Positions 39,601-51,600 of a stretch of DNA of 64,000 nucleotides are shown here, piece after piece. The notes beneath the pieces were generated by a model that did no database searches, was not told the origin of the DNA, and saw nothing but the letters and a program-made list of their open reading frames with translations. The DNA is taken from contig VXAU01000197.1 of NCBI GenBank assembly GCA_013399695.1, positions 5,333,016 through 5,397,015 of the forward strand, written 5' to 3'. The translations under genes and the position numbers were made by a program. The DNA is from Formicarius rufipectus. Taxonomy: Eukaryota; Chordata; Aves; Passeriformes; Formicariidae. Within the stretch, counting starts at the first letter, position 1, and every line of letters starts with the position of its first letter.

Positions 39601-41500
39601 CCCATTGTGAGAGCAGAGGCTCAGGGGTGTTGTGTGCACGCTGTTCTTTCACCTGCTGCTGTCAGAGCTTAGTGTGTCTTTTGGAGAATACATTTCTTGA
39701 TTAAGAATCCCTTCTGAGCCTCTGTCAGGGCAGCAGCTCTGGCTTTGCTCTTTATTCGGTCAGAGTATAATGAGCACTTAAGAAACGGGATGATTCAGTA
39801 AAGCTCCCGTCTGTCTGCAGGCAGCTTTGCAAGCAAGAGGGTGTCACTTTGAAAATGTGCCACGGCTAAAATGTCATCGATCCTTAGCGTGGATGGTGCC
39901 CCACAGTCACTGCTGTGACTCTGCAGTCCCCCTTCAAACAGGGGGCATGGCGGGCCACCAATGTGGCAGCGATGGAGCCCCGGGGTGGGGACACCCTGCA
40001 TGTACAACTCAGGTCATTTCTTGTTTAGCCACCCCAGAAAGCTCTTTATAGAATGTGTTTGGTCCATAATTTTTGCTTATTTGCAAACCATGGTGATTAC
40101 AGCAGGACTCAGTCGCTCAACAGAGCGCAGCTGGCACAGCTACCCACATTCCTGGGCACTGAACTTAATCTTTGATCTCTGTTACAAGGTAACCAGGAGC
40201 TGTCGGGCCCTGCACAGAAGTGGATTCCTTAAGCATCTTTTGCACCCTCACTTTATCCTTTTCAATCATGTATTTATTTCTGTAGGGCTAAGTCAGCAAA
40301 AGACGATGTGTGTTCAGGTCACAGGTGAAATCAGAAAGGCTCTGTGATTTCCACCACACCCTCAGGGGCTTTAGTGCCTTATCAAGGTGCAGGAGCACCA
40401 AATCTGGTTCTTTTGGGGAATAAAAGTATAGAATTAAACACAGGAGTGTGTCATGTTTATGAATAACAAAGCATGTTACTTTCTCTGAGTTTATACTCCA
40501 TCAATTTTAAGCTGGTAGGAACAAATTTTTGTCATAAAACAACATAGCAAAAAGAGCCCAATGAAAAACACTTGCCATTCCAAGGCAAACCTCGTAAGGT
40601 CCCTCTTGTGCACAACGGGTGGACATGGGTGCAGTGCCATTGCAGGTGGTTGTCCAGGCAACAGGAGTCCTGACTCCTCACTTATCTTTGTAACCTAATT
40701 GTGTAATTACTGAAATGCTTTTTCCAGAACTATGCATATAATGAAATTTAGCCTTTTCTGTTGTAACCATTGTTGCCTCATCAGGAGCAGTTGTAACCCT
40801 GGCAGCACAGGGGTCCTCATGCCTGTCAGCGTTGTACAGTTACCCATTTCTATCTTTGAGCACTGCTGGAGCCAAGGCCTGTTTTATAAGGCTGTTCTGC
40901 AAGAAAAGCCTAATAATGATGTAACAGGTTTCCATGTACTTATAACAAGAGCAAAAAAAAATCTCTTTTTCTCTTTGAACCAAACATTGTCCTTATCAGT
41001 TTTCTTGTTCCCTGTCCTGATCCTGCTCCAACCTGGCTGAGGAAACACAGGAGCAGCAGCTGCCCTTGTGCAGGTTCCCTCGTGGCAGCCACATCTGTGG
41101 CAGTACCACCAGCCTGGCTGTGCTGGTGCATTTTAATGCTTTCTTCCGTGTTCTGGTCCAGGGATGTCCCTGGAGGGAAGTGGAAACCCCCAGCAAGACA
41201 TTCCTGGGAACTCCACTTTTAACTTTTAACAGGATTAATGACTTAGACTGTCTGAAGTTAATCCCTTAAATGTGTTGACTCCAAACAAACGAGTTCCCTG
41301 TGCTGCTGGGTATAGTTAGGCTTTCAGAGGACTTCTAAGCAAAATAGTCCTGAAACAGAATAACCTTCCATGGCAGTTGATGGTCACACATCAATGCACT
41401 TTCAGCAGAACTCAGCCATTCCTGCTGAGCGAGGAATGTGCACGGCAAGTGGCCCTTACAATTCCACGTGTGTTGCCTGGCAGGGTGACTGCGGGTCAGG
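30651..41500 (+). other. Probable CCDC92 intron 1 and 5' UTR region
   Basis: Between the CpG island and the first coding exon I see no convincing coding sequence on either strand. Local GC-rich stretches at about 32160-32420 and 39000-39240 could hold alternative noncoding exons but lack a decisive signal. Just upstream of the start codon there are several possible acceptors (CTTTCAG at 41318 and 41397, GGCAG at 41483), so the 3' end of the 5' UTR intron is undecided. Apart from one CR1 scrap near 34.8 kb I see no mobile element. Confidence 0.5.
34770..34819 (-). mobile_element. CR1 LINE remnant, antisense to CCDC92
   Basis: The plus strand reads AGAATATTCTGAGTTGTAAG followed by GGACCCATAGGATCATCAAA. 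This is the reverse complement of the standard avian CR1 3' region, in which the ATTCT tail is preceded by a phrase on the theme of ACTCTGATGATCC and GGGTCCC. Only about 50 bp are recognisable. Confidence 0.6.
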
Positions 41501-41630
41501 ATGGCCACCTCCACCCTGGAGAACCAGCTGCAGAGTGCCCAGAAGAACCTGCTGTTCCTGCAGCGCGAACATGCCAACACGCTGAAGGGGCTGCACGCGG
41601 AGCTGCGCCGGCTGCAGCAGCACTGCACAG
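41501..41630 (+). CDS. CCDC92: CCDC92 coding exon 1
   Basis: ATG to CACTGCACAG, followed by the donor GTACC. It encodes residues 1-43 and the first base of codon 44. The heptad-like run rich in Leu, Gln and Arg is the start of the CCDC92 coiled-coil domain. Confidence 0.93.
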
Positions 41631-43304
41631 GTACCGGCCCGGGAGGGGGCAGCTGCCTCCTCCTGCAGCACCTCAGTCTGCTCTTTGTACGCCTTTGCTA
41701 ATTGTTACTGCTGCGGGGGGTGGGAGGAGTTAGTTCTGTGTGTACTGAAGGCTGGCGGTGTGAATCTGCTCACCAGGTGGTGTATGGGATCCATGAGGAT
41801 GTTCTAACAAAAATAAACTTTTTTTTCTTCAGATTTAACATATGAGCTGACTGTAAAGAGTTCAGACTGGTCAGGTAAGGAATGTGTGGCATTTTTCTTT
41901 TAATGTTCATCTTCAATTTCCTCATCTTTTTCACTGTATTTTTTTCCTTTACAATACTTTGCAGTGGGATGTTGGACTTTATAAATTCTGAAGGTATAAT
42001 AAGTGTAGTTTTCTACTGTCCAGACTAATTTATTAAGTAAATGTCACAAGTTCTTCACCACGGTCACACAGGAAAACTGTGAAAGAGCCAGGATTCATGT
42101 GTGGAACTGCTGACTCCACTGACAGTCAGTTTCCTGCATGCTATGTGGGAACACAGGACATGAGGCACAAGAGTGAGATTGTTTTTAAAACTTAGCTGAG
42201 CTCTTGGTGTAATTACGCCACTAAGCTTTTAATTTTATATATATATATATGTGTATTTATGTATGTGTGTGTATATATATGTATATGGGCACACACACTA
42301 GATCCTAGTTACTTTACATGTATTATATTAACAACAGGTGAAGTACAGGAATAAAATACTCCCTGAGAGTAACCTCCCAGATCAGGGATGGTGTGGGATG
42401 GGTATCACCTGAACTTTGCCTTTTGGATTCCCCTAAAGACTTTGGAGTGGCAAGAGGAACACTGTTGCACTGTTTTACATGGTGGCTGTTGTTAACTTGA
42501 GACACTTGGGCTTTTCCTGTTCTTCTAGAAAGTGGGAGTTCACGAAGCGATGAACTCAAAAGTAAGTGCAAAGACCTTGAAGCTCAGCTGAAAATCAAAG
42601 AGGCAGAAAACAGTGAATTGTTGAAAGAACTTGAACAAAAGAACGCCATGATAATGGTGCTGGAAAACACTATTAAAGAAAGAGAAAAGAAGTACTTGGA
42701 AGAGTTAAAAATGAAAAGCCATAAGCTCAACATGCTGTCCAGTGAGCTGGAGCAGAGAACGAGCACGATCGCTTACCTGACCTCTCAGCTGCACGCCACC
42801 AAGAAGAAGCTGCTGAGCGCCAGCGGGACCTCGGAGGGGACCCCGTCCGGCAGCCCCGTGTTGTCCAGCTACAAACCATCCCCTCCCAAAGACAAACTGC
42901 CCGAGACCCCGCGGCGCAGAATGAAGAAGAGCCTGTCGACGCCGCTGAACCCCGAGTTCGAAGAGGCCTACAGAATAGGGGCGGAGAGCCGGAAGCTGGT
43001 GCTGCGAGAGCCCGTGGATGCCATGCCCGACCCCACGCCCTTCCTGTTGGCCAGGGAAACGGCAGAGGTGCATCTGATTAAGGAGAGGCCGCTGGTGATT
43101 CCGCCGATCGCGTCGGATCGTGCCCCCGGGGAGTCGCACAGCCCCGCCCGCGAGAAGCCGCACAAGGCGCACGTCGGGGTGGCCCATCGCATCCACCACG
43201 CCACGCCCGCCCAGGCTCAGCCCGAGGTGGAAACGCTGGCCGTGGATCAGGTCCATGGAAGCAAAGTGGTCAGGAAGCACTCGGGGACAGACAGAACTGT
43301 CTGA
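41501..43304 (+). CDS. CCDC92: CCDC92, coiled-coil domain-containing protein 92 (complete, three coding exons)
   Basis: Exons 41501-41630, 41833-41874 and 42529-43304 join in frame to give 315 aa plus stop. The gene is recognised from its N-terminal coiled coil (LENQLQSAQKNLLFLQREHA), a second coiled coil around residues 60-145 (ELLKELEQKNAMI; EREKKYLEELKMKSHKLNML; STIAYLTSQLHA), a Ser/Pro/Lys-rich linker (SYKPSPPKDKLPETPRRRMK) and a conserved C-terminal block (DAMPDPTPFLLARE; ERPLVIPPIASDR; VGVAHRIHHATP) ending KVVRKHSGTDRTV. In mammals the protein localises to centrioles and spindle poles and binds the distal-appendage protein CEP164; there is no enzymatic domain. The start codon has a strong context (A at -3, G at +4) with an in-frame TGA at 41486, so a longer N-terminal form would need another upstream exon. 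It is convergent with DNAH10, as in human. Confidence 0.96.
41833..41874 (+). CDS. CCDC92: CCDC92 coding exon 2 (42 bp)
   Basis: A micro-exon between a pyrimidine-rich acceptor (TTTTTTCTTCAG) and a consensus donor (GTAAGG). It completes the Asp codon and adds LTYELTVKSSDWS. It is too short to be found as an ORF; phase closure on both sides and its place in the family sequence support it. Confidence 0.92.
42236..42298 (+). repeat. AT/GT microsatellite in CCDC92 intron
   Basis: An impure dinucleotide tract of TA and TG steps, ending in a short CA run, about 230 bp upstream of coding exon 3. It is likely polymorphic in length and lies outside the splice acceptor region. Confidence 0.9.
42529..43304 (+). 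CDS. CCDC92: CCDC92 coding exon 3 (terminal)
   Basis: The acceptor CTGTTCTTCTAG is followed by AAAGTGGGAG. Two bases complete a split Glu codon, then 257 codons run to TGA at 43302-43304. It holds the second coiled coil, the proline-rich basic linker and the conserved C-terminal block. CpG density rises strongly from about 42770 to 43310, in contrast to the introns. A 202-codon open frame on the opposite strand is only the shadow of this exon. Confidence 0.95.
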
Positions 43305-43865
43305 GCACGCCACGGAAGCGCCGTTCTGTGCTGGTTACGCACTGTGATCCTCTAGGGTGAATAGCACCTGCGGTGAAGTTTCTTTTGATGCCCCATGCAT
43401 GCCAAACTCCTTCCAGGTACAGCATTAATACATTTTGCTCCTCTAACGAAACCTCCTAGGACTGTGTTCATATGGCAAGGTATATAACCACTCCATGCTG
43501 TGGCCAAATCAGGGGACCTGACTGCTTGCTTCCCTTCAGTGTAACTGCACGTGTGGACAGAGCAGGGGCTGTGTTGCTGAGCTGCGTTAGAACAGCCTGC
43601 ACTGCACCCTCAGCCACACGTGGCAGCTCGGAACGTGGCCCCTCTGAGGGGCTGTCATCTCCACCCCCAGCCCTGAGCTCCGGGACAGCAGCACGGAAAG
43701 CTGTGCACATGCACGTTCACTTTAATGACCTAAGGACATCCCCAGAGTCCCAGCAAGCACTACTTGATTAATCCTAAGTACTTTGGTTTGTGGCTTTAAG
43801 TAAAATATGGGTGGGGGAAGCACCATTTAAAGGGTTAATAACCCTCATAGAAAGAGTATGAACAC

Positions 43866-43899
43866 GGGGTTGTTGGGGGGGGTTAGTTTGGTTTTGGGG
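43866..43899 (+). other. Potential RNA G-quadruplex in CCDC92 3' UTR
   Basis: G tracts of 4, 8, 2 and 4 separated by short T-rich loops. The 8-G run can supply two tracts, so four runs of three or more Gs are available on the mRNA strand. A long T run follows directly. Folding is inferred. Confidence 0.4.
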
Positions 43900-44336
43900 T
43901 TGTTTTTTTTTAAGCAAATGGCTTCATGACACATTTTATGCTAGTCAGTACACTGCACTTGTAGCACCTTCCATACTGGCTCAGAGCTCCTTTTCCAGGG
44001 AGGAAATGTAAGTGGCTATCCAATATGGAAACGGTTCTTTATGCTCTAACCTGCACTTTTTTGTAAAGGGATTATTTTTGTTTCCTAAAAACCTTACTCT
44101 TCTTCTGGGCATCATCAGACAGTGCTGGCTGCTGCCAGCTTAGAAACCTGAGCTGCCCCTCTAAAATGTGAGTATTTACTTTTAAGTGATATAACCAATT
44201 CATACAGGAGAACCTGACATCCTTGATTTCTGTCCTTGTGGATTGGGGATGGACTTGCCTTGCACTTGCCCAGATTCCCCTACTCCTCTCGAGTAAGCAG
44301 CAGGTAGACCCAGCAGCTGTTTAGACTACTTGACTC

Positions 44337-44351
44337 TTTTTTTTTTTTTTT
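44337..44351 (+). repeat. 15-T homopolymer in CCDC92 3' UTR
   Basis: An uninterrupted run of 15 T. On the minus strand the adjoining bases create an AATAAA, but this is far beyond the predicted DNAH10 end. Confidence 0.9.
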
Positions 44352-45161
44352 ATTCCTTCTGTCCTAGGAAAGAAAGGCATACTGGGAGCTGGGAGGATGT
44401 GTAATTTGGGGAAAGGAGCACAAATTTGACCATTTTTCTTACATTCTGATCAGCACCTCCAGCTCACCTCTGCTTCACTCTTGTCTGCAGCCTCTGAGTA
44501 GGACCAGCAAGAAACACTGGCTCCCAAATGCTGCTAAGCTTATGATGTGCCTTTAAAAATTTGGAATGCATATTCTCTGTGACAGCTGATGAAGGATCCC
44601 TGCCTGCCCTGTCCCCACCCCTTGCCAGCTGTAGTCTGCCCCTCCTAAGCTTCCTCTGCCGATGTGTTGGTGTGTGTCTCCCTCGGGAGCCTCGGGCCCC
44701 TGTCAGTGTCCCCGGAGAGGCGCTGACAGGATGGCAAAGCTCTTCTCCCACCGTGGTACCGCTGGATCTCCGCGCAGCATGACCGTCCCAGCAGGGCTGA
44801 GCTCGCCCGGAGGGTTTGGCCCTGCCCGCCCCTCTGTGCCCTCCCTCACTCGCTGTCCCAAAGCCCCAGACCCGCCTCAGCGTTGCGCCCTGCTGGCTCT
44901 GTGGTAGGAATTTGTCTCACAAGTGGTGGGGAGGGATAGGGAAAAGCTGTGTGCCTGCAAAAGGGTTGGTTAAACCAAGTTTGTTCCTCTGAGGTTTACT
45001 GTTTTTCTGTGTATTGCGTTAACCAGCAGTGGGTTTGGTTACTTTGGTTGCTGTCACCGTATTTTTATGGTGATGTGTTGTATGAGTGACCTGCCTTGCC
45101 ACTTGTTGGAGGCTGGTGGGAGGCACCACTTCCAGGTGCTGCAGAAGTGATGCTTTGGGCA

Positions 45162-45167
45162 ATTAAA
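45162..45167 (+). terminator. CCDC92: CCDC92 poly(A) signal (ATTAAA)
   Basis: ATTAAA, the commonest variant hexamer, is followed about 35-45 bp later by the GU-rich element TCTTTGTGTGTGTGAG (45201-45216). Cleavage would be expected near 45180-45190. The spacing is typical of vertebrate poly(A) sites. Confidence 0.65.
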
Positions 45168-45295
45168 GACATTTCTTACAACCATCCAGGCAAACCTTAG
45201 TCTTTGTGTGTGTGAGACCAACTTATTCCCTCTTCTCCATCCACAGACCAGCTTGGAGCCTTTCCAAAAGGAAACACAGGTTACAAAAACCACTT

Positions 45296-45479
45296 CCCTC
45301 TTCAACTGTGTTTATTGGGAGTATGATAGAACCAAGCTAATGCTGTTTAAAGTCAGGTGTGCTCAAGTGAAAACAACCCCACCCACGGTGCCCAATCCCT
45401 GCCTGGGTTGAGGGTTTTTTCCTTGCCCCTCCTAAAGGGTTGGATTCTGGGGGAAGAACGTAGTGCCTGCTTTCAGCTG
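45296..45479 (-). other. DNAH10: DNAH10 3' UTR
   Basis: A short 3' UTR of about 180 bases from the TGA/TAA-type stop to the predicted cleavage site just past the AATAAA at 45311-45316. No other feature is visible. Confidence 0.6.
45311..45316 (-). terminator. DNAH10: DNAH10 poly(A) signal (AATAAA)
   Basis: Minus-strand AATAAA lies about 165 bases after the stop codon. A T/G-rich stretch (GGTTTTTGTAACCTGTGTTT) follows about 25 bases further along the minus strand and can serve as the downstream element. Confidence 0.65.
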
Positions 45480-45626
45480 TCAGTCTGCATTCAAGGTGAG
45501 ACACACACCCTGAAGGACCCAGTGGGAAATGTGCCTGGTGGTGTAAAGATCAGCTTCAAAGACGAGGCCGAAGCCCATCGCATTGCGCCGCTGCGACGTT
45601 GTGTACACGGGGGTCCGGAGCGTGTT
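45480..45626 (-). CDS. DNAH10: DNAH10 terminal coding exon (window exon 27)
   Basis: It starts in phase 0 after the acceptor GTGCTCTTCCAG and encodes 48 residues plus stop, beginning NTLRTPVYTTSQRRNAMG and ending WVLQGVCLTLNAD. This is the typical end of an axonemal dynein C-terminal domain. Confidence 0.96.
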   Translation of the reverse strand, partial: NTLRTPVYTTSQRRNAMGFGLVFEADLYTTRHISHWVLQGVCLTLNAD

Positions 45627-48600
45627 CTGGAAGAGCACGGGGGGACAAGGACACTGAGCACTGCCTGAGGCACCACAGGGAATGGAGCAAGGAGGTGACT
45701 GCCTCCAGAAACTCACTTTCCTTAGAGCTCTTAAAATATCCAATACCCAGAAAATTTAAGTGTTTTTTATGTCACTAACTGGGGATGGGAAATAATTGAA
45801 AGTGTAAGGGGAGTCCCAAGTACCTGAAGTAAGAATGTCCCAAGTACCTGAAGAGAGGCCCCAAATGCACCAATCCCTTTAGAAAAGGAAAACTGTCATG
45901 ATGGGGAATGTAAGGAGAAGTGTGAAACCAGGTAACAATAAAATCCAGGTACTGGGCTGAGAGGAGATGGAGATGTGAGAATAGAAGGAAGAGAATGAAG
46001 TGGTTGGCCACCATGTCCCAAGGAGCTGTACCTGCAGCCTGAGCCTGTGTGCTTCCGTGGGGATTATCCTCAGGATGGGCAGCTCCACCACCGGCACACG
46101 GGGCTTGCTTTGGGTAAGGCAGCCTTGCTCAATGTCCCAGTCTGCTCCTTCCAGGAACAGACCAGAAACAAAGCAGCCTGCAAAGGCAGAAAACACAGCA
46201 CTTGTGGAACCTGAGCTACTAGAAAAGATCAGTTTAAGACAAGTATTCCTGCAGTCCCTGTCCTGGGCACTTGATGAAGTACAACATTAATTAAGAATGG
46301 TCCAGGTAAGCTGCAGAGGGGATTTTTTAACTGCAAATTGAATTTAACAAAAATGAGATTATTTTCCTCTCTGTTCCCAATCAGGTCTGATACTGAGAGC
46401 CTTGCTTAGTTGTCCCCTATTCCCAGACTTTGTTATATTTAGTTATTGGAGCAGTGCTGGTTACAAAGAGATATTTACACAATAAACAATACATAGTTAC
46501 TTTTTTGTTTAAATATATTTCAGTATATTATTTGTGGTGTGAATAGATCTTTATAAACCTGCTGGAACTGGTAATGTTTTAGGCATTAAGAAATTGGGGG
46601 GGGGATATTTATAGGGGAGGGGCAAAGGAGAGGTTTAAGTTCAAATCCCTGCTTGTGGGTGGGAAGAGCTCAAGATGCCCATGCACAGAGAGCCTGTGCA
46701 GGAACACAGGAAACAGAACCCAGCTACTTCTCAGCTGGAAGTCATTGGGACTGTGAAATGGAAACCCAGGGTATGTGTACTGAGGTGTAACCAAAGTAGT
46801 TTACTCTCTCACCAATTAACTACTTAATTATTTTTGCCAAATAATTGTTAAAAGCACCTACCGTGACTGGACCCTTCACTGATTTCTTCTGCAGTCTTGA
46901 ACTTGGTCACCTCTGTGTAGAGGGTGGAGTGATCCAGGGGCCACTTGTTTTTCCTGCAGGTGGCCTGAACCAGAGCAGTCAGGTAGGATTCGGGAATGTG
47001 GAGGCCCGACAGCCACATCACGGGGGGCTCCCCCTCGGTAACCTGCAGTCACAGGAGGGGCAGCACCTGCACTCAGCCCAGGGCAGAGTCTGCCTTGCAG
47101 ACACAGCCATGCAAGGACTGGCAGTAGTTCAGGGAACTTACCTAAAGCAGTGAGTGTTCACTGCCTTCTGCACAGCACATGGTGCAGATTAACAAACCCA
47201 AAAGCTTTCTGGAGGCACTTGCTTACCCAGCTGGAGTACTGGTTATACCGATCCTGAAAGAAAATAATCCAGTTCCCAAGTGTTTTGAGTGTGTCGGGAG
47301 CCAAGCGCCGCCAGATGCTGGGGATCTGCCCGTTGAAGAGAGCCTGAGCCACATCATCCAGTTCACTGCTCATTCCAACTTCCCCAGCCAAGGCCTGAAA
47401 GACAGAGATGTGAGTGCCAGCCTGGGGCAGGTAAAGCTTGGCTGGTTCCATGAGTTGCTGGCAGTTGCTGTGGTTTTACTGACACGTTGTAGCTCAGCCA
47501 GCGACTTTGCCATTCGAATGATCAGCTTATTGAACCGTTCCAGTTCCTGCAGCAGCACCACAGTCGTAGGGGAGATGTTTGTGCCAAAAGCTTTCCGTAT
47601 CTGGTCGAGATCAAATACTTGGGGTAATTTGTTTTCTATATCCTTGGCAATGTTTGCAATATATTCATCTCGGCTTATTCCTGTACCAGTTTCACCTGCA
47701 ACAAAAAGTGTCAGTGAGACTCTGTACAGGCCACCCATTCCATGATTAATTCTCTGAGAGAGGGTTGAGAGTGGAGTCACCTTTTGGCATCAGTCTCTGA
47801 TGCTGCTCTGACATTTGCCCACCAGACTCCCTGCAAGTCTCCAGCTGTGCCTCTGGGCAAGTACTGAGCTATTTGCAGGCTGGCCAAGCAGAGCTGTGCC
47901 ATGGCTGTGCCCACCTCCCACTCCCCAGGGCACAGCCATGAGTTCTTACTCAGTCCAGGCAGAACACACCTGTTTGGGGCTGCAGCTCCAGCAGGTGAGC
48001 CCACATGTCCCGCACCGCCTGTGTGTAATACCCGATCTCAGCGTTGGCGTGAAGTCCCAGCACCTCCGGAGTGTTGGAAAGGGGCAGAGATTCTATGGCC
48101 TCTGGAATACAACCACATGGGCTCTGTGAGCTCACAGGCACCAGGACAGAGAGCAACACAGCAATTCTGTTACTGCTCTGCATGGAAAAAATCAAATGCT
48201 GGAGCTGGTGTTGAAGGACACACAGATCGAATAAGCACTTTTAAACACACCCAGACCCCCACAGAAATGTATCACTTAACAAAATTAACATGCTGCTTAA
48301 ATGAGGTTTTGTGGTTTGGTTTTTTAAAAGACTCGAGGAACTCACTGATAAACTGACATTCCAAAGGGCAGCTCCTATAAGGCAGTGGATTATAACACTA
48401 CAGTGCATACATTGGCAGTGCTTGGTGTTCCATTAACTTCTCATATCCAGCAACGGATGTATGAATAGAATGGATACTGGAAGGAGACTTTTCTTTTTAA
48501 TGATAATGTATGTGGCAGGAAAAGCATTTCTTACCAACAAAATCATCTTTTACAGTCCCTTCTGGAATTTTATAATTAACCTTGTCACTTTTATAAAAGT

Positions 48601-51600
48601 GAAAGAGCTGGAAGGTGTCAAACAGGAAGTCCCCCAGGTACTCGTCCATATACACGGTCAGGATGCGCCGGTCGAAGCTGTCGATGGCGCGCCCTCCGTA
48701 CATGACCTGGAGATGGGGTACATCAGTGTCACAGCACTGGCTTTTGGAGCAGAAAATACACTTTAAAATACCACCGAAAGGTCCAATATACCCTTTGCTT
48801 TTGCTGCAGCTCTGGTGGAACACTGTCTCCCTCATGGATACCAAGGGATCTTCTCCAGCTGCCTCTCAGGGGGACAGGCAGGGATTATTTGGCCTTGGCC
48901 TGGAGAGAGCTGCTCTGGGCACTCCTGATCACCCACCTTGGTGATTTGTGTGCAGCAGTACCTTCCTGAGGTACCAGCTCATGTTCAGCTGGGATTCAGT
49001 GCTGCAAAATACCAGTGTTCTGCAGGACTTCCTGTCCCAGCAGCAGGACAGTGCAGAGCAGCTGTGACACAGCTCCCTGCAGGAGTTTCAGGGGACACCT
49101 CCCTGTGCCAGCAACACTGTGCACTTGTGCTGCTCAGCACCTTCCATCACAGCATCCCAAGGGCTGTCAGAATGAGTTGAGCTCCGTAATTCCCTGCTGT
49201 GAAGTTACACACAGTGGCTCTATTTCCCCCAGACTGAGGTTAAGGCCCATGTTCAGAGTTTCAGCCCACCCAGGAATCATTCCCAGCCAGCTTTACTTGG
49301 TGCAGCCCATGCAGAGAGGAAACTTCACTGATCTGGATTCTTTTACCATCAAGTGGCACTGCAGGCACTCACCTCCCCAATAAGATACTTGAGACTGCTC
49401 CAAGGGATTTGATCATCTTTTTGTTCAAAAGCTTTTGTCAAGTATGTGTTAAGGATTTCCATGCAGACCTAATAACGTTGTTGGAACATGTGAGATGATA
49501 AATCAGAGATGCCTATTCATAGATTTCATGTAATGAAGTTGTTTGAAAACTAGCAATTATTTCTTTCTGAAATAATTAAAAATATAAGTCTAAATCATCC
49601 TAAGAAAATAAACCCATGAAAGAGGCAACACAAACATGAAAGATTTGGAATCTTAATTTTTAGTGGCCCGAATTGACATTATAGAAGAGCAGGAGTCTCC
49701 ATGACTCTACAGAAGGAGGATAAAATACTAAGCAAAATCTAATTGTGAGAAAGGATTAAAGCTGGATAAATTCTATGTTTTCAGAAGTAATCTGAGCTAC
49801 TCAAGAATATAAGAGGCATTTTAATTGTTTTCTTACCTGGAAGTCAGATTCATTAAAATCATAGGGTACGTTCCAGCCAACCTTCCCAAACTTCCTTCTC
49901 TCCTGAACCACAGCATGGAAAAATGCCAGGACATAGACTAAGGACTTAAAGGCAGGATGTGGGCACTGCTCTAAGGCTTCCTCGGGAATTTTGAAGTAGG
50001 TGGCTCTCATGTTCAGTTTCAGACCATTAGGAGGCTCTGTAACAACCTATCAAAATAATTAGGGACGCCATCCATTTCTGGGTAACTTGAGGAGAAAAAG
50101 CTGTAAATTTACCACATAAAGTAAGCTATACAATGCAAGCTTGGATATTTTAGGTGGCTTTCCAAATTCCTATCAATATAGATTTTTTTCTTAAAGACAT
50201 GAAACAGACCTTTTTAAGCTTATCAAGGTAAACACACCTATACAAAGGGAAACCTGATATTATTCTAGAAATAGTCATGTTACTAGCAAGACATTAGTAT
50301 TTCTCACACTTGACAATCTAGTTTACTGAACTACCACCACTTTACACGTTTTGGTGTGTCCTGTATCCCTACAGGATGTGTCCTGTATCCCGTTACAGCC
50401 TTTAATATGGTTTTAGTGCTGATCAAACTACCAGTCACTTCCTGGCTGCTTTTCCAAAGTGCCATAAAACCTCCACTCTCCCTGCTCCTCATGACCCACA
50501 GAGTGTGGATCTGCAGCCTTAAAGATCCACTGAGATCCCTTCTCCCCAGTGCTGGAGAGCAGCCCAGAGCTGTCACTGCCCCAGGGCTCACCTGGGCTGC
50601 TGTGCCATCCACTGCTTTCCAAGCTATGAAATGCAATCACAGTGTTTCCAGGACAGGTCACAGCAGCAGCAAAGCAGCCATGGAAAAGGACATCAGGCCA
50701 GAACCATGGCTTGTGCCTTCAAAATAATCAGCTCAGCCTCTGGTGATAAATGCTGCAGCCTGAAGTAGCAGCTGGTAACCATTATCCTATTGCAAGGTCT
50801 GCTCCAGAGGCACTGCAGCATCAGGGCTGACAGGGCTATTTCTGGCTCTCCAGATATTCCTCACTTGTGGCAGCATTTGAATCTAAAGAGCACTTGTCAC
50901 ATATCCAGGTTTACTCACAAACCTCTACTGTGAAGTAACTGCTTCAGAAAAAACCAGCTGTACAGCAGCTTCCACCCAAAGAAATCATCCCAGTAAGATA
51001 AACAAGATAATGAAAAAAGGATTTTGCTTATAGAGATAAAAAGTGAGTTCCTAAGCCTGGGTCGTGGTGCTGCAGTCAGCTCAGGCATCCAGAGCCAGAC
51101 CATTCTGCTGAGTCCCAGAGACAGGACATGTTCTCCTGCCTGGGGCTGCCCCACTGCACAGTACCTTTAGGGACTTCTGCAGGATTCCAATTGGGAAGCC
51201 CTTAGTTGGGTCAGTTGTCAGCCAGAGGCGAAAGTCTGGGTGGGGCTCTGTAATTTTCTCCAGGGCTTTTTCCAGATGAATGAGCCACTTCACCAAGAGA
51301 TGACAATTCTGCAGCATGAGCCACTCTCCATGAACCACTGCCTCCTCCAGCATCTGCAAAGCAATCTGGAGACAGGGAGGAACCATCTGTGAGTAGGTCT
51401 CCCTCTCTCCTGTGAGCCCCTGCTGGGCTTGTGCAGGGGCTTTTCCTGATGCACACTCAGCCTTTCAGTTTCAGTACTTACCAGGATGCCCCTTGATGAG
51501 AACAGACCTTTCCCCATACCACAAGATGTTGCTCTGAGATGTTTTTATTTCATTAATTCCTTTGGAAATTAAAAGTCATGCAGAGCACTGAAGTGTTTCC

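Larger units (their letters stand above)
43305..45185 (+). other. CCDC92: CCDC92 3' UTR
   Basis: About 1.9 kb from the stop codon to the predicted poly(A) site. No AATAAA occurs on the plus strand before 45160; the first plausible signal is the ATTAAA near the end. It contains a G-rich run at 43866-43899 and a 15-T run at 44337-44351. Short open frames here are not gene-like. Confidence 0.6.

Noticed and set aside
39920..39945. Second CTCF-like site (CAAACAGGGGGCAT)
   Set aside because: Three mismatches to the core consensus, including one of the invariant Cs; too weak to report as a site.
42705..43313. 202-codon minus-strand ORF opposite CCDC92
   Set aside because: A shadow of the CpG-rich CCDC92 terminal exon, whose sense frame matches a known family.
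47179..47745. 188-codon plus-strand ORF
   Set aside because: It is antisense to DNAH10 exons 23 and 24, whose sense frame carries the dynein motifs.
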